The position numbers were made by a program, and so were the translations under genes. The notes beneath the pieces are model-generated. The model was not told the origin of the DNA. It ran no database searches and saw nothing but the letters and a program-made list of their open reading frames with translations. Below are positions 17,593 through 25,064 of a stretch of 64,000 nt of DNA, in pieces. Each line of letters starts with the position of its first letter. The stretch's first letter is position 1. The DNA comes from Streptomyces sp. ISL-36 (GTDB taxonomy: Bacteria > Actinomycetota > Actinomycetes > Streptomycetales > Streptomycetaceae): positions 1 through 64,000 of the forward strand of contig NZ_JAGGOS010000049.1 in the NCBI RefSeq assembly GCF_018614205.1. The letters are read 5' to 3'.

Positions 17593-18395
17593 ACCCTCTG
17601 TCCCGCTTCAGCATCAACCAGATGACGGTGAAGCAGCTACCCCTGCCCGAGCTGGTGGAGCAGTGCGTACGGCTCGGCGTCCCAGGCATCGGCCTGTGGC
17701 GCGAGCCGGTGCACGCGTACGGGCTGGAGGCCACGGCCAAGCTCGTCCGCGACGCCGGCCTGACCGTCACCACCCTGTGCCGGGGCGGTTTCTTCACCAC
17801 GGCGACTTCCCTGGACGACAACCGCGCCGCGATCGACGAGGCGTCGGCCCTCGGCACCGACACCCTGGTCCTCGTCTCCGGGGGCCTCGCCCCGGGCAGC
17901 CGTGACCTGTCGGCCGCCCGGGCGCGGATCACCGAGGCGATCGCCGAACTCGCTCCGTACGCGGGGGAACGGGGTGTACGACTGGCCATCGAACCGCTGC
18001 ACCCGATGTACGCCTCGGACCGCTGTGCGGTCTCCACCCTGGACCAGGCGCTGGAGATCGCCGAGCACTTCCCGGCGGAGCAGGTGGGCGTGACCGTCGA
18101 CACCTACCACCTCTGGTGGGACGACCGGGCTCCCGCAGCGGTGGCGCGGGCGGGCGCGGCGGGCCGCATCCACACCTTCCAACTGGCCGACTGGACCACC
18201 CCTCTGCCGGCCGGGGTCCTCAACGGCCGGGGTCAGCTGGGCGACGGCGCGATCGACCTGCGGGCCTGGTGCGACCTCGTCGAGGAGGCGGGCTACACGG
18301 GACCGATCGAGGTGGAGCTCTTCAACGACGAGCTGTGGGCGAGGGACGGCGTGGAGGTCCTGGAGGAGACGCTGACGCGGTTCCTGCGGATCTGA
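17589..18395 (+). CDS. Sugar phosphate isomerase/epimerase-like TIM barrel (AP_endonuc_2)
   Basis: 268 residues of the xylose-isomerase-like TIM-barrel family. Metal-ligand candidates are the Glu in LAIEPLHPMY, the Asp/His in GVTVDTYHLWW, the His in GRIHTFQLADW and the Glu in PIEVELFNDELW. These match the Glu-Asp-His-Glu set of the family. Such enzymes isomerise or dehydrate keto-sugars or inososes. Third gene of the LacI-controlled operon, starting with GTG inside the upstream stop. Together with the oxidoreductase and the DUF993 protein it suggests a short oxidative route for an unknown sugar or cyclitol. Confidence 0.88.
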   Translation: MNPLSRFSINQMTVKQLPLPELVEQCVRLGVPGIGLWREPVHAYGLEATAKLVRDAGLTVTTLCRGGFFTTATSLDDNRAAIDEASALGTDTLVLVSGGLAPGSRDLSAARARITEAIAELAPYAGERGVRLAIEPLHPMYASDRCAVSTLDQALEIAEHFPAEQVGVTVDTYHLWWDDRAPAAVARAGAAGRIHTFQLADWTTPLPAGVLNGRGQLGDGAIDLRAWCDLVEEAGYTGPIEVELFNDELWARDGVEVLEETLTRFLRI

Positions 18396-18492
18396 CGGCA
18401 CCGCCGACCGGGACGGCGGCGGCCCAAGACGTCACCCCGTCGCCCCGTCACCCCGCCGTCCCGTCGTTCCTAGGACCGGGTCCGGGAGCGGG

Positions 18493-18524
18493 GCGCGCCT
18501 CGGCGGCATGACGCCGAGGCGCGC
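18493..18524. terminator. Bidirectional terminator
   Basis: Perfect 13-bp arms GCGCGCCTCGGCG and CGCCGAGGCGCGC around GCATGA, between the sugar operon and the convergent DUF397 gene. Confidence 0.88.
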
Positions 18525-18546
18525 GGCCGTTCCGTCGGCCGGGACA

Positions 18547-18771
18547 TCAGACGGAGAGCGCGCCGCTCCTGACCGCCGCGACGAACGACGACCAGCCGTC
18601 CGCGGAAAAGACCACTGCCGGGCCGGTCGCGGCCTTGCTGTCACGGACGGGCACGCCTGCGTGGCCACGGGCGACCTCAAGGCATTCACCTTGGCCGCCG
18701 CCGCTGTAGCTGGACTTGAACCACCCGGTGAGGGTGGTCGAGTCCCTGACGGTGTGCTCACTGCTGACCAT
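18547..18771 (-). CDS. DUF397 protein (locus A)
   Basis: 74 residues. The family signature is complete: WFKSSYSGGGQGECLEVA, then a VRDSK segment, and a C-terminal W-x-x-F helix (DGWSSFVAAV). DUF397 proteins are small partners of XRE regulators with a DUF5753 domain in Streptomyces (WhiJ-type systems). Here the start overlaps the 3' end of the upstream XRE gene by 14 bases, so the pair is translated together. It probably binds the regulator and modulates its DNA binding; this is inferred from the family. Confidence 0.93.
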   Translation of the reverse strand: MVSSEHTVRDSTTLTGWFKSSYSGGGQGECLEVARGHAGVPVRDSKAATGPAVVFSADGWSSFVAAVRSGALSV

Positions 18772-19582
18772 GCACGTGTTCCTCTGCTGCCGCCCTCACG
18801 AGGGCCAGTGACTCCTGCTGCGACATGGCGTCGCTCAGCGCAAGAGCGTAGGCCGTCTGGCTGGCCCTCACCAGAGCGGGATCATCCATCAAGTGCCCGC
18901 TCAGCAACCCCTCCACGTAGGCGACCGGCGCAGCGTCCTCGAAGCTCATGAGGGTGAGCAGGCTCTCCATGAGCGCGTGCGCCCCCACTCCGAACGGCAG
19001 CACGTGCAGCCGCAGCCGACCGGCCTCCGCCAAGTCCCCGATCCGATGCAACTGTTCCGCCATGACCTGCCGTCCGCCGACCCGGCGGCGAAGCACGGCC
19101 TCGTCGAGAAGGGTCCACATGACCGGATTCAGCGGTCCGTCGAGAATGCGGGCACGCCTTGTTCGAATGACAACCGCTTCGTCAAGTTCTTCCCGCGTGT
19201 GGTTCGGCTGGTACGCACGGAAGAGGGCGCGGGCGTAGCCCTCCGTCTGAAGCAGGCCCGGGACCAGGGACAGCGCGAACTGCTGGATCAGCGTCGCCTG
19301 TTGCTCCAGCTCCGCCACCGCCGCGAAGTGATCGGCGTACTTCGACTCCAGGTCTTCCAGCCAGCGGGAGAAGAACCCGTCCGTCCCCAGCGCCCGGTCG
19401 ATCCGCTGCGCGTCGTCGGGTTTCGGCAGTCGTCGGCCCGCCTCGAAGTGGCTGATGAGCGTGGGCGAGCACACGACGTGATCGCCCAGTGCCTCCTGGG
19501 TGAGGTCGGCCGCCATCCGCCGCAGCCTCAGCTCCTCTCCGTACTTCTGACGTGGTGTGCGCGGCTTGCGGCGCTGCTCCAT
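18758..19582 (-). CDS. XRE-family regulator with DUF5753 domain (locus A)
   Basis: 274 residues from ATG 19582, which follows GGGGAG; a TTG 15 bases upstream is possible. The N-terminal HTH_XRE spans about 10-65 (LRRMAADLTQEALGDHV, ISHFEAGRR). The DUF5753 domain (about 90-270) opens with the hallmark VPGLLQTEGYARALF and continues with RRARILDGPLNPVMW. It is WhiJ-like: typical partners are the DUF397 gene downstream and a divergent small gene upstream. A perfect TGACAG-GTCTG-CTGTCA palindrome in the 114-bp divergent spacer is a likely autoregulatory operator. Confidence 0.94.
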   Translation of the reverse strand: MEQRRKPRTPRQKYGEELRLRRMAADLTQEALGDHVVCSPTLISHFEAGRRLPKPDDAQRIDRALGTDGFFSRWLEDLESKYADHFAAVAELEQQATLIQQFALSLVPGLLQTEGYARALFRAYQPNHTREELDEAVVIRTRRARILDGPLNPVMWTLLDEAVLRRRVGGRQVMAEQLHRIGDLAEAGRLRLHVLPFGVGAHALMESLLTLMSFEDAAPVAYVEGLLSGHLMDDPALVRASQTAYALALSDAMSQQESLALVRAAAEEHVHGQQ

Positions 19583-19599
19583 ACCCCAACTCCCCAACC

Positions 19600-19616
19600 T
19601 GACAGGTCTGCTGTCA
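19600..19616. promoter_or_regulatory. Candidate operator of XRE locus A
   Basis: TGACAG-GTCTG-CTGTCA, with perfect 6-bp arms, lies between the divergent XRE gene and the small RGED-motif gene. Confidence 0.65.
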
Positions 19617-19696
19617 ACCCTCCGGTACTGGCAGCGTAGCGACGTCCGACGTCACTCTGTGAGCGGTTCGCCACACAACGCGACGAAAGGATCGAT

Positions 19697-19975
19697 GTGA
19701 AGGACTTCATCGCCAGGCTCGCCCACCGGCTCCTGCGCGGGACCGGTGGCCCCGCTTCCTCCCCGGCGCCCGCCCTCCACCCGTCCCCGTACACCTGCCT
19801 CTCCGTCGACGGACCCACCCGCCACCGCACCGGCGAACGCCCGGCGCGCGGGGAGGACAGCCCGCTCGTCCGCCCCTACCTGCTGGCCTACGAGAGGCGG
19901 CAGGGGCGGCGACGGGTGGTGTTGCTCGCCGCGCACGGGCTGGAGCTCCGCCCCGGGACGGAGGGCGCCGCGTGA
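19697..19975 (+). CDS. Small RGED-LVRPYL motif protein divergent from an XRE regulator (locus A)
   Basis: 92 residues from GTG 19697, which follows AAAGGA. Function unknown. The N-terminus is a short amphipathic basic helix (MKDFIARLAHRLLRG), followed by a Pro/Ser linker and then RGEDSPLVRPYLLAYE at residues 51-66. That segment is matched at 13 of 16 positions by the protein encoded at 45329-45619, which is also divergent from an XRE/DUF5753 gene. Recurrence at the same genomic position in two loci argues that it is a real component of these regulatory systems. Its stop overlaps the GTG of the next gene. Confidence 0.75.
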   Translation: MKDFIARLAHRLLRGTGGPASSPAPALHPSPYTCLSVDGPTRHRTGERPARGEDSPLVRPYLLAYERRQGRRRVVLLAAHGLELRPGTEGAA

Positions 19976-20310
19976 ACGGCGACGAGAGGACCCGGGTGCG
20001 GCTGCTCCCCTGGACGGGAGAGGGAGGGAAGGCCTGCTATCTCATGAGCGACGGCAGCGACGGCAGCGACGGCACGGACGACGACACCGACAGCGACACC
20101 ACCGGCACCGGCGCCGTGTCGCGGCTCGCGGACGGCATCGAGAGCGTCCAACTCGGCATGGCCGGCGAGCTGCTCGGCCACGCCGACGACCTCCTCGCGG
20201 ACCGAAGGGTGACCAGCGGCGAGCTGCGCTATCTGGCAGGCCGGCTCACCGAGTCCCTGCGGGACGTCAAGCGGATCGCGGAGAGCCGGGGCGCCCGCCT
20301 CGGGGTGTGA
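19972..20310 (+). CDS. Hypothetical protein with an Asp/Ser/Gly-rich segment
   Basis: 112 residues, not recognised. GTG 19972 overlaps the upstream stop (GTGA), so it is coupled to the RGED-motif gene. After about 25 residues comes a low-complexity acidic stretch (SDGSDGSDGTDDDTDSD) encoded by a short DNA repeat. A helical C-terminal half follows (about 50-112), with LGMAGELLGHADDLLA and ELRYLAGRLTESLRDVKR, which could be a coiled coil. An internal ATG just before the acidic run (20044) could be an alternative start. No catalytic motif is seen. Confidence 0.65.
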   Translation: MNGDERTRVRLLPWTGEGGKACYLMSDGSDGSDGTDDDTDSDTTGTGAVSRLADGIESVQLGMAGELLGHADDLLADRRVTSGELRYLAGRLTESLRDVKRIAESRGARLGV

Positions 20311-20328
20311 CGCGGACACGCCCGTGCG

Positions 20329-20793
20329 TCACCTCTTCGGGCCTCCGCCCAGCACGTCCGCGAGGCCGCCGCCCTTCCTGGTGGTCGCCCGCTTCGTGAG
20401 TGCCGCCAGGACCGCCGGTACCAGCGTCTCGACCGCCCGGTTCACCGTCGCCGGCGGCAGGCCCGTCCTCTTCGCGACGGCGTTCGCCGCCGGCTTCGCG
20501 AGCTTTGCCAGTACCTCGCCCATGAGCCCTCCGCCCACCGGTGCTCCGAACTTGGCCACGCCCTGCAGGGGAGGCTCGAAGGTCGTCACCTCGTCGACCG
20601 CCTGGCGCACCTCGTCGGCGCTCGCGGGCTCGGCCGCCGCCCGTCGCAACTCACCCGTCAGCGCGGACACGGAGCTGCCGACGACGTCGCGGGCGCCCGC
20701 CGGGTCCGTGCCGAGCAGCCCGGCGATCTCCTGGAGCCTGTCGTCGCCGAGTTCGGCCAGCACGTCCTGCTGAAAGGAGGATTCGTCGCTCAT
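20329..20793 (-). CDS. DUF937/YidB-like protein
   Basis: 154 residues from ATG 20793, preceded by GAAAGGAGG-type sequence on its strand. It is composed of short helices with a Gly/Ala-rich middle (GAPVGGGLMGEVLAKLA) and a GLADVLGGG C-terminus, typical of the DUF937 (YidB-like) family. The biochemical role of that family is unknown. The pattern of small helical repeats followed by a flexible Gly-rich end suggests a scaffold-like soluble protein. It is divergent from recD2 and convergent with the small-gene pair of locus A. Confidence 0.8.
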   Translation of the reverse strand: MSDESSFQQDVLAELGDDRLQEIAGLLGTDPAGARDVVGSSVSALTGELRRAAAEPASADEVRQAVDEVTTFEPPLQGVAKFGAPVGGGLMGEVLAKLAKPAANAVAKRTGLPPATVNRAVETLVPAVLAALTKRATTRKGGGLADVLGGGPKR

Positions 20794-20908
20794 GCCGGAA
20801 ACGCTACGACCCACCGCTGTCGTCGGCACGTCGAGGAATCGGCCGGGACGGGGTCCGTTTGTCCACAGGCCCGGGCGCGCTGTCCGAGGCCTTCGCTACC
20901 TTCGGTAC

Positions 20909-23140
20909 ATGTCCAACCAAGGTCAGGGCCAGGCAGTGGTCGAAGGGGTTCTCGAGCGGATCACGTACGCCAACGAGGAGAGCGGCTACACCGTGGCCCG
21001 GGTCGACACCGGTCGCGGAGCCGGGGATCTGCTCACGGTGGTCGGCTCGCTGCTCGGGGCGCAGCCGGGCGAGTCGCTGCGCATGGAGGGGCGTTGGGGC
21101 TCCCATCCGCAGTACGGCAGACAGTTCACCGTCGAGAACTACACGACCGTTCTCCCGGCCACCATCCAGGGCATACGCCGCTACCTCGGCTCGGGCCTCA
21201 TCAAGGGCATCGGCCCGAAGATCGCCGAGCGGATCGTCGAGCACTTCGGCACCGACACCCTCGACGTCATCGAGCAGACGCCGAAGCGGCTCGTCGAGGT
21301 CCCCGGACTCGGACCCAAGCGGACCCGGCTGATCGGCGCCGCCTGGGAGGAGCAGAAGGCGATCAAGGAGGTGATGGTCTTCCTCCAGGGCGTCGGCGTC
21401 TCCACCTCCATCGCCGTGCGGATCTACAAGAAGTACGGCGACGCCTCGATCTCGGTCGTGCGGAACCAGCCGTACCGGCTGGCCGCCGACGTCTGGGGCA
21501 TCGGCTTCCTCACCGCCGACCGGATCGCCCAGGCCGTCGGCATTCCCCACGACAGCCCGGACCGGGTCAAGGCGGGGCTGCAGTACGCGCTGTCGCAGTC
21601 GACCGACCAGGGGCACTGCTTCCTGCCCGAGGAGCGGCTGATCGCCGACTCCGTCAAGCTGCTCCAGGTCGACACGGGTCTGGTCATCGAGTGCCTCGCC
21701 GAGCTCGCCGAGGACCCGGAGGGGGTCGTACGGGAGTCGGTGCCCGGCCCCGAGGGGCAGCCGGTGACGGCCGTCTATCTGATCCCCTTCCACCGCGCCG
21801 AGCTCTCCCTGGCCGCTCAGCTGACCCGCCTCCTGCGCACGGACGAGGACCGGATGCCGGCCTTCCACGAGGTCGCCTGGGACAAGGCCCTGGCGTGGCT
21901 CGCCGATCGGACCGGGGCGACTCTGGCGCCGGAGCAGGAGGAGGCCGTGCGGCTCGCGCTGACCCGTAAGGTCGCCGTGCTGACCGGCGGTCCGGGCTGT
22001 GGAAAGTCGTTCACGGTCCGCTCGATCGTGGAGCTGGCCCGCGCCAAGAAGGCCAAGGTCGTCCTCGCAGCGCCCACCGGCCGGGCCGCGAAGCGGCTGG
22101 CGGAACTGACCGGCGCCGAGGCCTCCACCGTCCACCGCCTCCTGGAGCTGAAGCCGGGCGGGGACGCGGCCTACGACCGGGACCGGCCCCTGGACGCCGA
22201 CCTCGTCGTGGTGGACGAGGCGTCCATGCTCGATCTGCTGCTCGCCAACAAGCTGGTGAAGGCCGTGGCACCGGGTGCCCACCTCCTCCTGGTCGGGGAC
22301 GTGGACCAGCTGCCGTCGGTCGGCGCGGGGGAGGTGCTCGGCGACCTGCTGGCGCCGGGCAGCCCGGTGCCGGCCGTCCGGCTGACCCGGATCTTCCGCC
22401 AGGCGCAGCAGTCGGGTGTGGTCACCAACGCCCACCGGATCAACGCGGGGCACGCACCCGTCACCACCGGTCTGCCGGACTTCTTCCTCTTCGCGGAGGA
22501 CGAGACCGAGGACGCGGCGCGGGTCACCGTCGAGGTCGCGGCACGCCGGATCCCCGCGAAGTTCGGTCTCGATCCGCGCCGGGACGTGCAGGTTCTGGCC
22601 CCCATGCACCGGGGCCCTGCCGGAGCCGGCGCGCTGAACGGGCTCCTCCAGCAGGCCATCACCCCGGCCCGTCCGGATCTGCCCGAGAAGCGCTTCGGCG
22701 GCCGGGTCTTCCGCGTCGGCGACAAGGTCACGCAGATCCGGAACAACTACGAGAAGGGCGCCAACGGCGTCTTCAACGGCACGGTCGGCGTCGTGACCTC
22801 GCTCGACACCGTCGAGCAGCGGCTGACGGTGCGGACCGACGAGGACGAGGAGGTGCCGTACGACTTCGACGAGCTGGACGAACTGGCCCATGCCTACGCC
22901 GTCACCATCCACCGCTCGCAGGGCAGCGAGTACCCGGCCGTCGTGATCCCCGTCACCAACAGCGCCTGGATGATGCTTCAGCGGAACCTGCTCTACACGG
23001 CCGTCACCCGGGCCCGGAAGCTCGTGGTCCTGGTGGGCTCCCGCAAGGCGATCGCCCAGGCGGTCCGTACCGTTTCCGCAGGCAGACGCTTCACCGGCCT
23101 CGCCCACCGGCTCGCCGGGCCGTCCGCCGTCCGCGCGTGA
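20909..23140 (+). CDS. recD2: RecD2-type ATP-dependent 5'-3' DNA helicase
   Basis: 743 residues in the standard RecD2 order. An N-terminal OB-like region is followed by helix-hairpin-helix units at about 95-205 (IKGIGPKIAERIVEHFG, VPGLGPKRT, ADVWGIGFLTADRIA). RecA-like domain 1 has Walker A GGPGCGKS near 359 and DEASM near 436. Domain 2 includes the UvrD_C_2 segment AYAVTIHRSQGSEYPAVVIP near 665. It unwinds DNA in repair without RecBC. The ATG at 20909 has no obvious ribosome site just upstream, so the message may be leaderless or weakly translated; upstream codons lack family similarity. Confidence 0.94.
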   Translation: MSNQGQGQAVVEGVLERITYANEESGYTVARVDTGRGAGDLLTVVGSLLGAQPGESLRMEGRWGSHPQYGRQFTVENYTTVLPATIQGIRRYLGSGLIKGIGPKIAERIVEHFGTDTLDVIEQTPKRLVEVPGLGPKRTRLIGAAWEEQKAIKEVMVFLQGVGVSTSIAVRIYKKYGDASISVVRNQPYRLAADVWGIGFLTADRIAQAVGIPHDSPDRVKAGLQYALSQSTDQGHCFLPEERLIADSVKLLQVDTGLVIECLAELAEDPEGVVRESVPGPEGQPVTAVYLIPFHRAELSLAAQLTRLLRTDEDRMPAFHEVAWDKALAWLADRTGATLAPEQEEAVRLALTRKVAVLTGGPGCGKSFTVRSIVELARAKKAKVVLAAPTGRAAKRLAELTGAEASTVHRLLELKPGGDAAYDRDRPLDADLVVVDEASMLDLLLANKLVKAVAPGAHLLLVGDVDQLPSVGAGEVLGDLLAPGSPVPAVRLTRIFRQAQQSGVVTNAHRINAGHAPVTTGLPDFFLFAEDETEDAARVTVEVAARRIPAKFGLDPRRDVQVLAPMHRGPAGAGALNGLLQQAITPARPDLPEKRFGGRVFRVGDKVTQIRNNYEKGANGVFNGTVGVVTSLDTVEQRLTVRTDEDEEVPYDFDELDELAHAYAVTIHRSQGSEYPAVVIPVTNSAWMMLQRNLLYTAVTRARKLVVLVGSRKAIAQAVRTVSAGRRFTGLAHRLAGPSAVRA

Positions 23141-23227
23141 CGCCGAGGGGCCGGCCGCGGGCCTCCGGTCGTGTGAAAGACCACCCCGGACTTCCGGAAG
23201 CGGGGCGAAGGGGGCAAGATGAGCAGG

Positions 23228-23250
23228 TTGGCGGCACTGAGTGCCGCCAA
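23228..23250. promoter_or_regulatory. Perfect 23-bp palindrome upstream of citrate synthase
   Basis: TTGGCGGCACT-G-AGTGCCGCCAA, 11-bp perfect arms with a single central base, 106 bp before the citrate synthase start. It is a strong operator candidate for a dimeric regulator. No regulator gene is adjacent. Confidence 0.7.
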
Positions 23251-23355
23251 ACGGCCCAATGGTCGACCCCGAGTGCACTCTCCTGAGCCAAATGGGGGAT
23301 GGTAGAGACAGTCAGGGCACCTCGAAGAAGAGGCACTACGTCGGTGAGGGATGAC

Positions 23356-24645
23356 GTGAGCGACAACTCTGTAGTACTGCGGTACGCGGACGGTGAATAC
23401 ACCTACCCGGTGGTCGAGAGCACCGTCGGCGACAAGGGCTTCGACATCGGGAAGCTCCGAGCCCAGACCGGTCTGGTCACCCTGGACAGTGGATACGGCA
23501 ACACCGCCGCCTATAAATCCGCCATCACCTACCTGGACGGCGAGCAGGGCATTCTGCGGTACCGCGGTTACCCCATCGAGCAGCTGGCCGAGCGCTCCAC
23601 CTTCCTCGAGGTGGCGTACCTGCTGATCAACGGTGAGCTCCCCAAGGTCGACGAGCTGTCCAACTTCAAGAACGAGATCACCCAGCACACGCTGCTGCAC
23701 GAGGACGTCAAGCGTTTCTTCGACGGCTTCCCGCGTGACGCCCACCCGATGGCGATGCTCTCCTCGGTGGTCTCCGCGCTGTCCACGTTCTACCAGGACA
23801 GCCACAACCCGTTCGACGAGAAGCAGCGTCACCTCTCCACGATCCGGCTGCTCGCCAAGCTCCCGACGATCGCGGCGTACGCCTACAAGAAGTCGATCGG
23901 CCACCCCTTCGTCTACCCGCGCAACGACCTCGGGTACGTGGAGAACTTCCTGCGCATGACCTTCTCGGTCCCGGCGCAGGAGTACGAGCTGGACCCGGTC
24001 GTGGTCTCCGCGCTCGACAAGCTTCTGATCCTGCACGCGGACCACGAGCAGAACTGTTCGACCTCCACCGTGCGTCTGGTCGGCTCCTCGCAGGCGAACA
24101 TGTTCGCGTCGATCTCCGCCGGCATCTCGGCCCTGTGGGGCCCCCTGCACGGTGGTGCCAACCAGTCGGTCCTGGAGATGCTGGAAGGCATCCAGGCCAA
24201 CGGCGGCGACGTCGACTCCTTCATCAACAAGGTGAAGAACAAGGAGGACGGTGTCCGCCTGATGGGCTTCGGCCACCGGGTGTACAAGTCCTTCGACCCG
24301 CGCGCCAAGATCATCAAGGCGGCGGCGCACGACGTCCTCTCGGCCCTCGGCAAGTCCGACGAGCTGCTGGACATCGCGCTCAAGCTGGAGGAGCACGCGC
24401 TCTCCGACGACTACTTCGTCTCGCGCAACCTGTACCCGAACGTGGACTTCTACACGGGTCTGATCTACCGCGCGATGGGCTTCCCGACCGAGATGTTCAC
24501 CGTGCTCTTCGCGCTCGGCCGCCTTCCGGGCTGGATCGCCCAGTGGCACGAGATGATCAAGGAGCCGGGTTCCCGCATCGGCCGCCCGCGCCAGATCTAC
24601 ACGGGCGAGGTCCTGCGCGACTTCGTCCCGGTCGAGGGCCGCTGA
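23356..24645 (+). CDS. gltA: Citrate synthase (type II/hexameric class)
   Basis: 429 residues from GTG 23356, giving the usual Streptomyces N-terminus SDNSVVLRYADGEYTYPV. It condenses oxaloacetate and acetyl-CoA at the entry of the TCA cycle. The catalytic triad is visible: His in GPLHGGANQ near 264, His in GFGHRVYKSFDPRA near 307 and Asp in NVDFYTG near 361. The N-terminal beta-rich domain is present, as in the E. coli-type enzyme. A 23-bp palindrome lies in its leader. The last codons (EGR-stop) are the first unit of a 23-bp tandem repeat that continues beyond the gene. It follows recD2 after a 215-bp spacer. Confidence 0.96.
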   Translation: MSDNSVVLRYADGEYTYPVVESTVGDKGFDIGKLRAQTGLVTLDSGYGNTAAYKSAITYLDGEQGILRYRGYPIEQLAERSTFLEVAYLLINGELPKVDELSNFKNEITQHTLLHEDVKRFFDGFPRDAHPMAMLSSVVSALSTFYQDSHNPFDEKQRHLSTIRLLAKLPTIAAYAYKKSIGHPFVYPRNDLGYVENFLRMTFSVPAQEYELDPVVVSALDKLLILHADHEQNCSTSTVRLVGSSQANMFASISAGISALWGPLHGGANQSVLEMLEGIQANGGDVDSFINKVKNKEDGVRLMGFGHRVYKSFDPRAKIIKAAAHDVLSALGKSDELLDIALKLEEHALSDDYFVSRNLYPNVDFYTGLIYRAMGFPTEMFTVLFALGRLPGWIAQWHEMIKEPGSRIGRPRQIYTGEVLRDFVPVEGR

Positions 24646-24710
24646 ACCTCCAGCGCGAGTGCCGCTGAGCCTCCGACGCGAGGGCCGCTGAGTCTTCGGC
24701 GCCGCTGAAC
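24634..24710. repeat. 23-bp tandem repeat duplicating the stop region of citrate synthase
   Basis: Units at 24634, 24657 and 24680 each begin GAGGGCCGCTGA or GAGTGCCGCTGA, with a partial fourth from 24703. Each unit re-creates the final codons and TGA of the gene. Confidence 0.9.
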
Positions 24711-25002
24711 GAAAAGCGCCCCGCTTCCGATCCCCCCACGGGTCGGCGAGCGGGGCGCTTCCCATATCCCCGGTGCGGATTCCCCCCACGGGATCCGGGC
24801 CGGGCGTCTGCCGGTGTCAGCAGAAGCTGGGCGGGCGGCGCGGTCTGCCGGGGTACGTACGTACGGGAGGGCCGCTCAAAGCTCCCCGGTGCACGTGCCC
24901 CGGCCAACGCTTGCCTGGGACGTCCCCCAAGACATCCCATGAACGTCCCCCAAGACGTTCTTGGCATCGCCCACTTAGACTCGCGAACGGCCCGAATGGT
25001 TA
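24708..25002 (-). ncRNA. Candidate small RNA with twin UUGGGG-loop hairpins
   Basis: No convincing protein gene lies between 24646 and 25064. On the minus strand a promoter-like TTCACA (25037-25032) and GATATT (25014-25009), with a 17-base spacer, precede a structured region. Two adjacent hairpins, GAACGUC-UUGGGG-GACGUUC (24960-24941) and UGGGAUGUC-UUGGGG-GACGUCCCA (24939-24916), have identical loops but different, compensating stems. The region ends about 290 nt later at a hairpin followed by TTTTCGTT. Small RNAs near citrate synthase may already be known in Streptomyces; I could not verify this. Confidence 0.45.
24714..24760 (-). terminator. Terminator, best read from the minus strand
   Basis: Arms AAGCGCCCCGCT (24714-24725) and AGCGGGGCGCTT (24749-24760). 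The T-rich side (TTTTCGTT) follows on the minus strand, which fits termination of the candidate small RNA. It can also stop the citrate synthase transcript. Confidence 0.75.
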
Positions 25003-25064
25003 CCCCCAAATATCTGTGATCTAGGTCTCTTTGTGAAGGTCCTGTGCGTCACGTGTAGGTGAAT

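Noticed and set aside
24557..25009. A 150-codon minus-strand frame through the candidate small RNA
   Set aside because: It runs through the terminator into the citrate synthase gene, has no family features and no ribosome site; RNA structure explains the region better.
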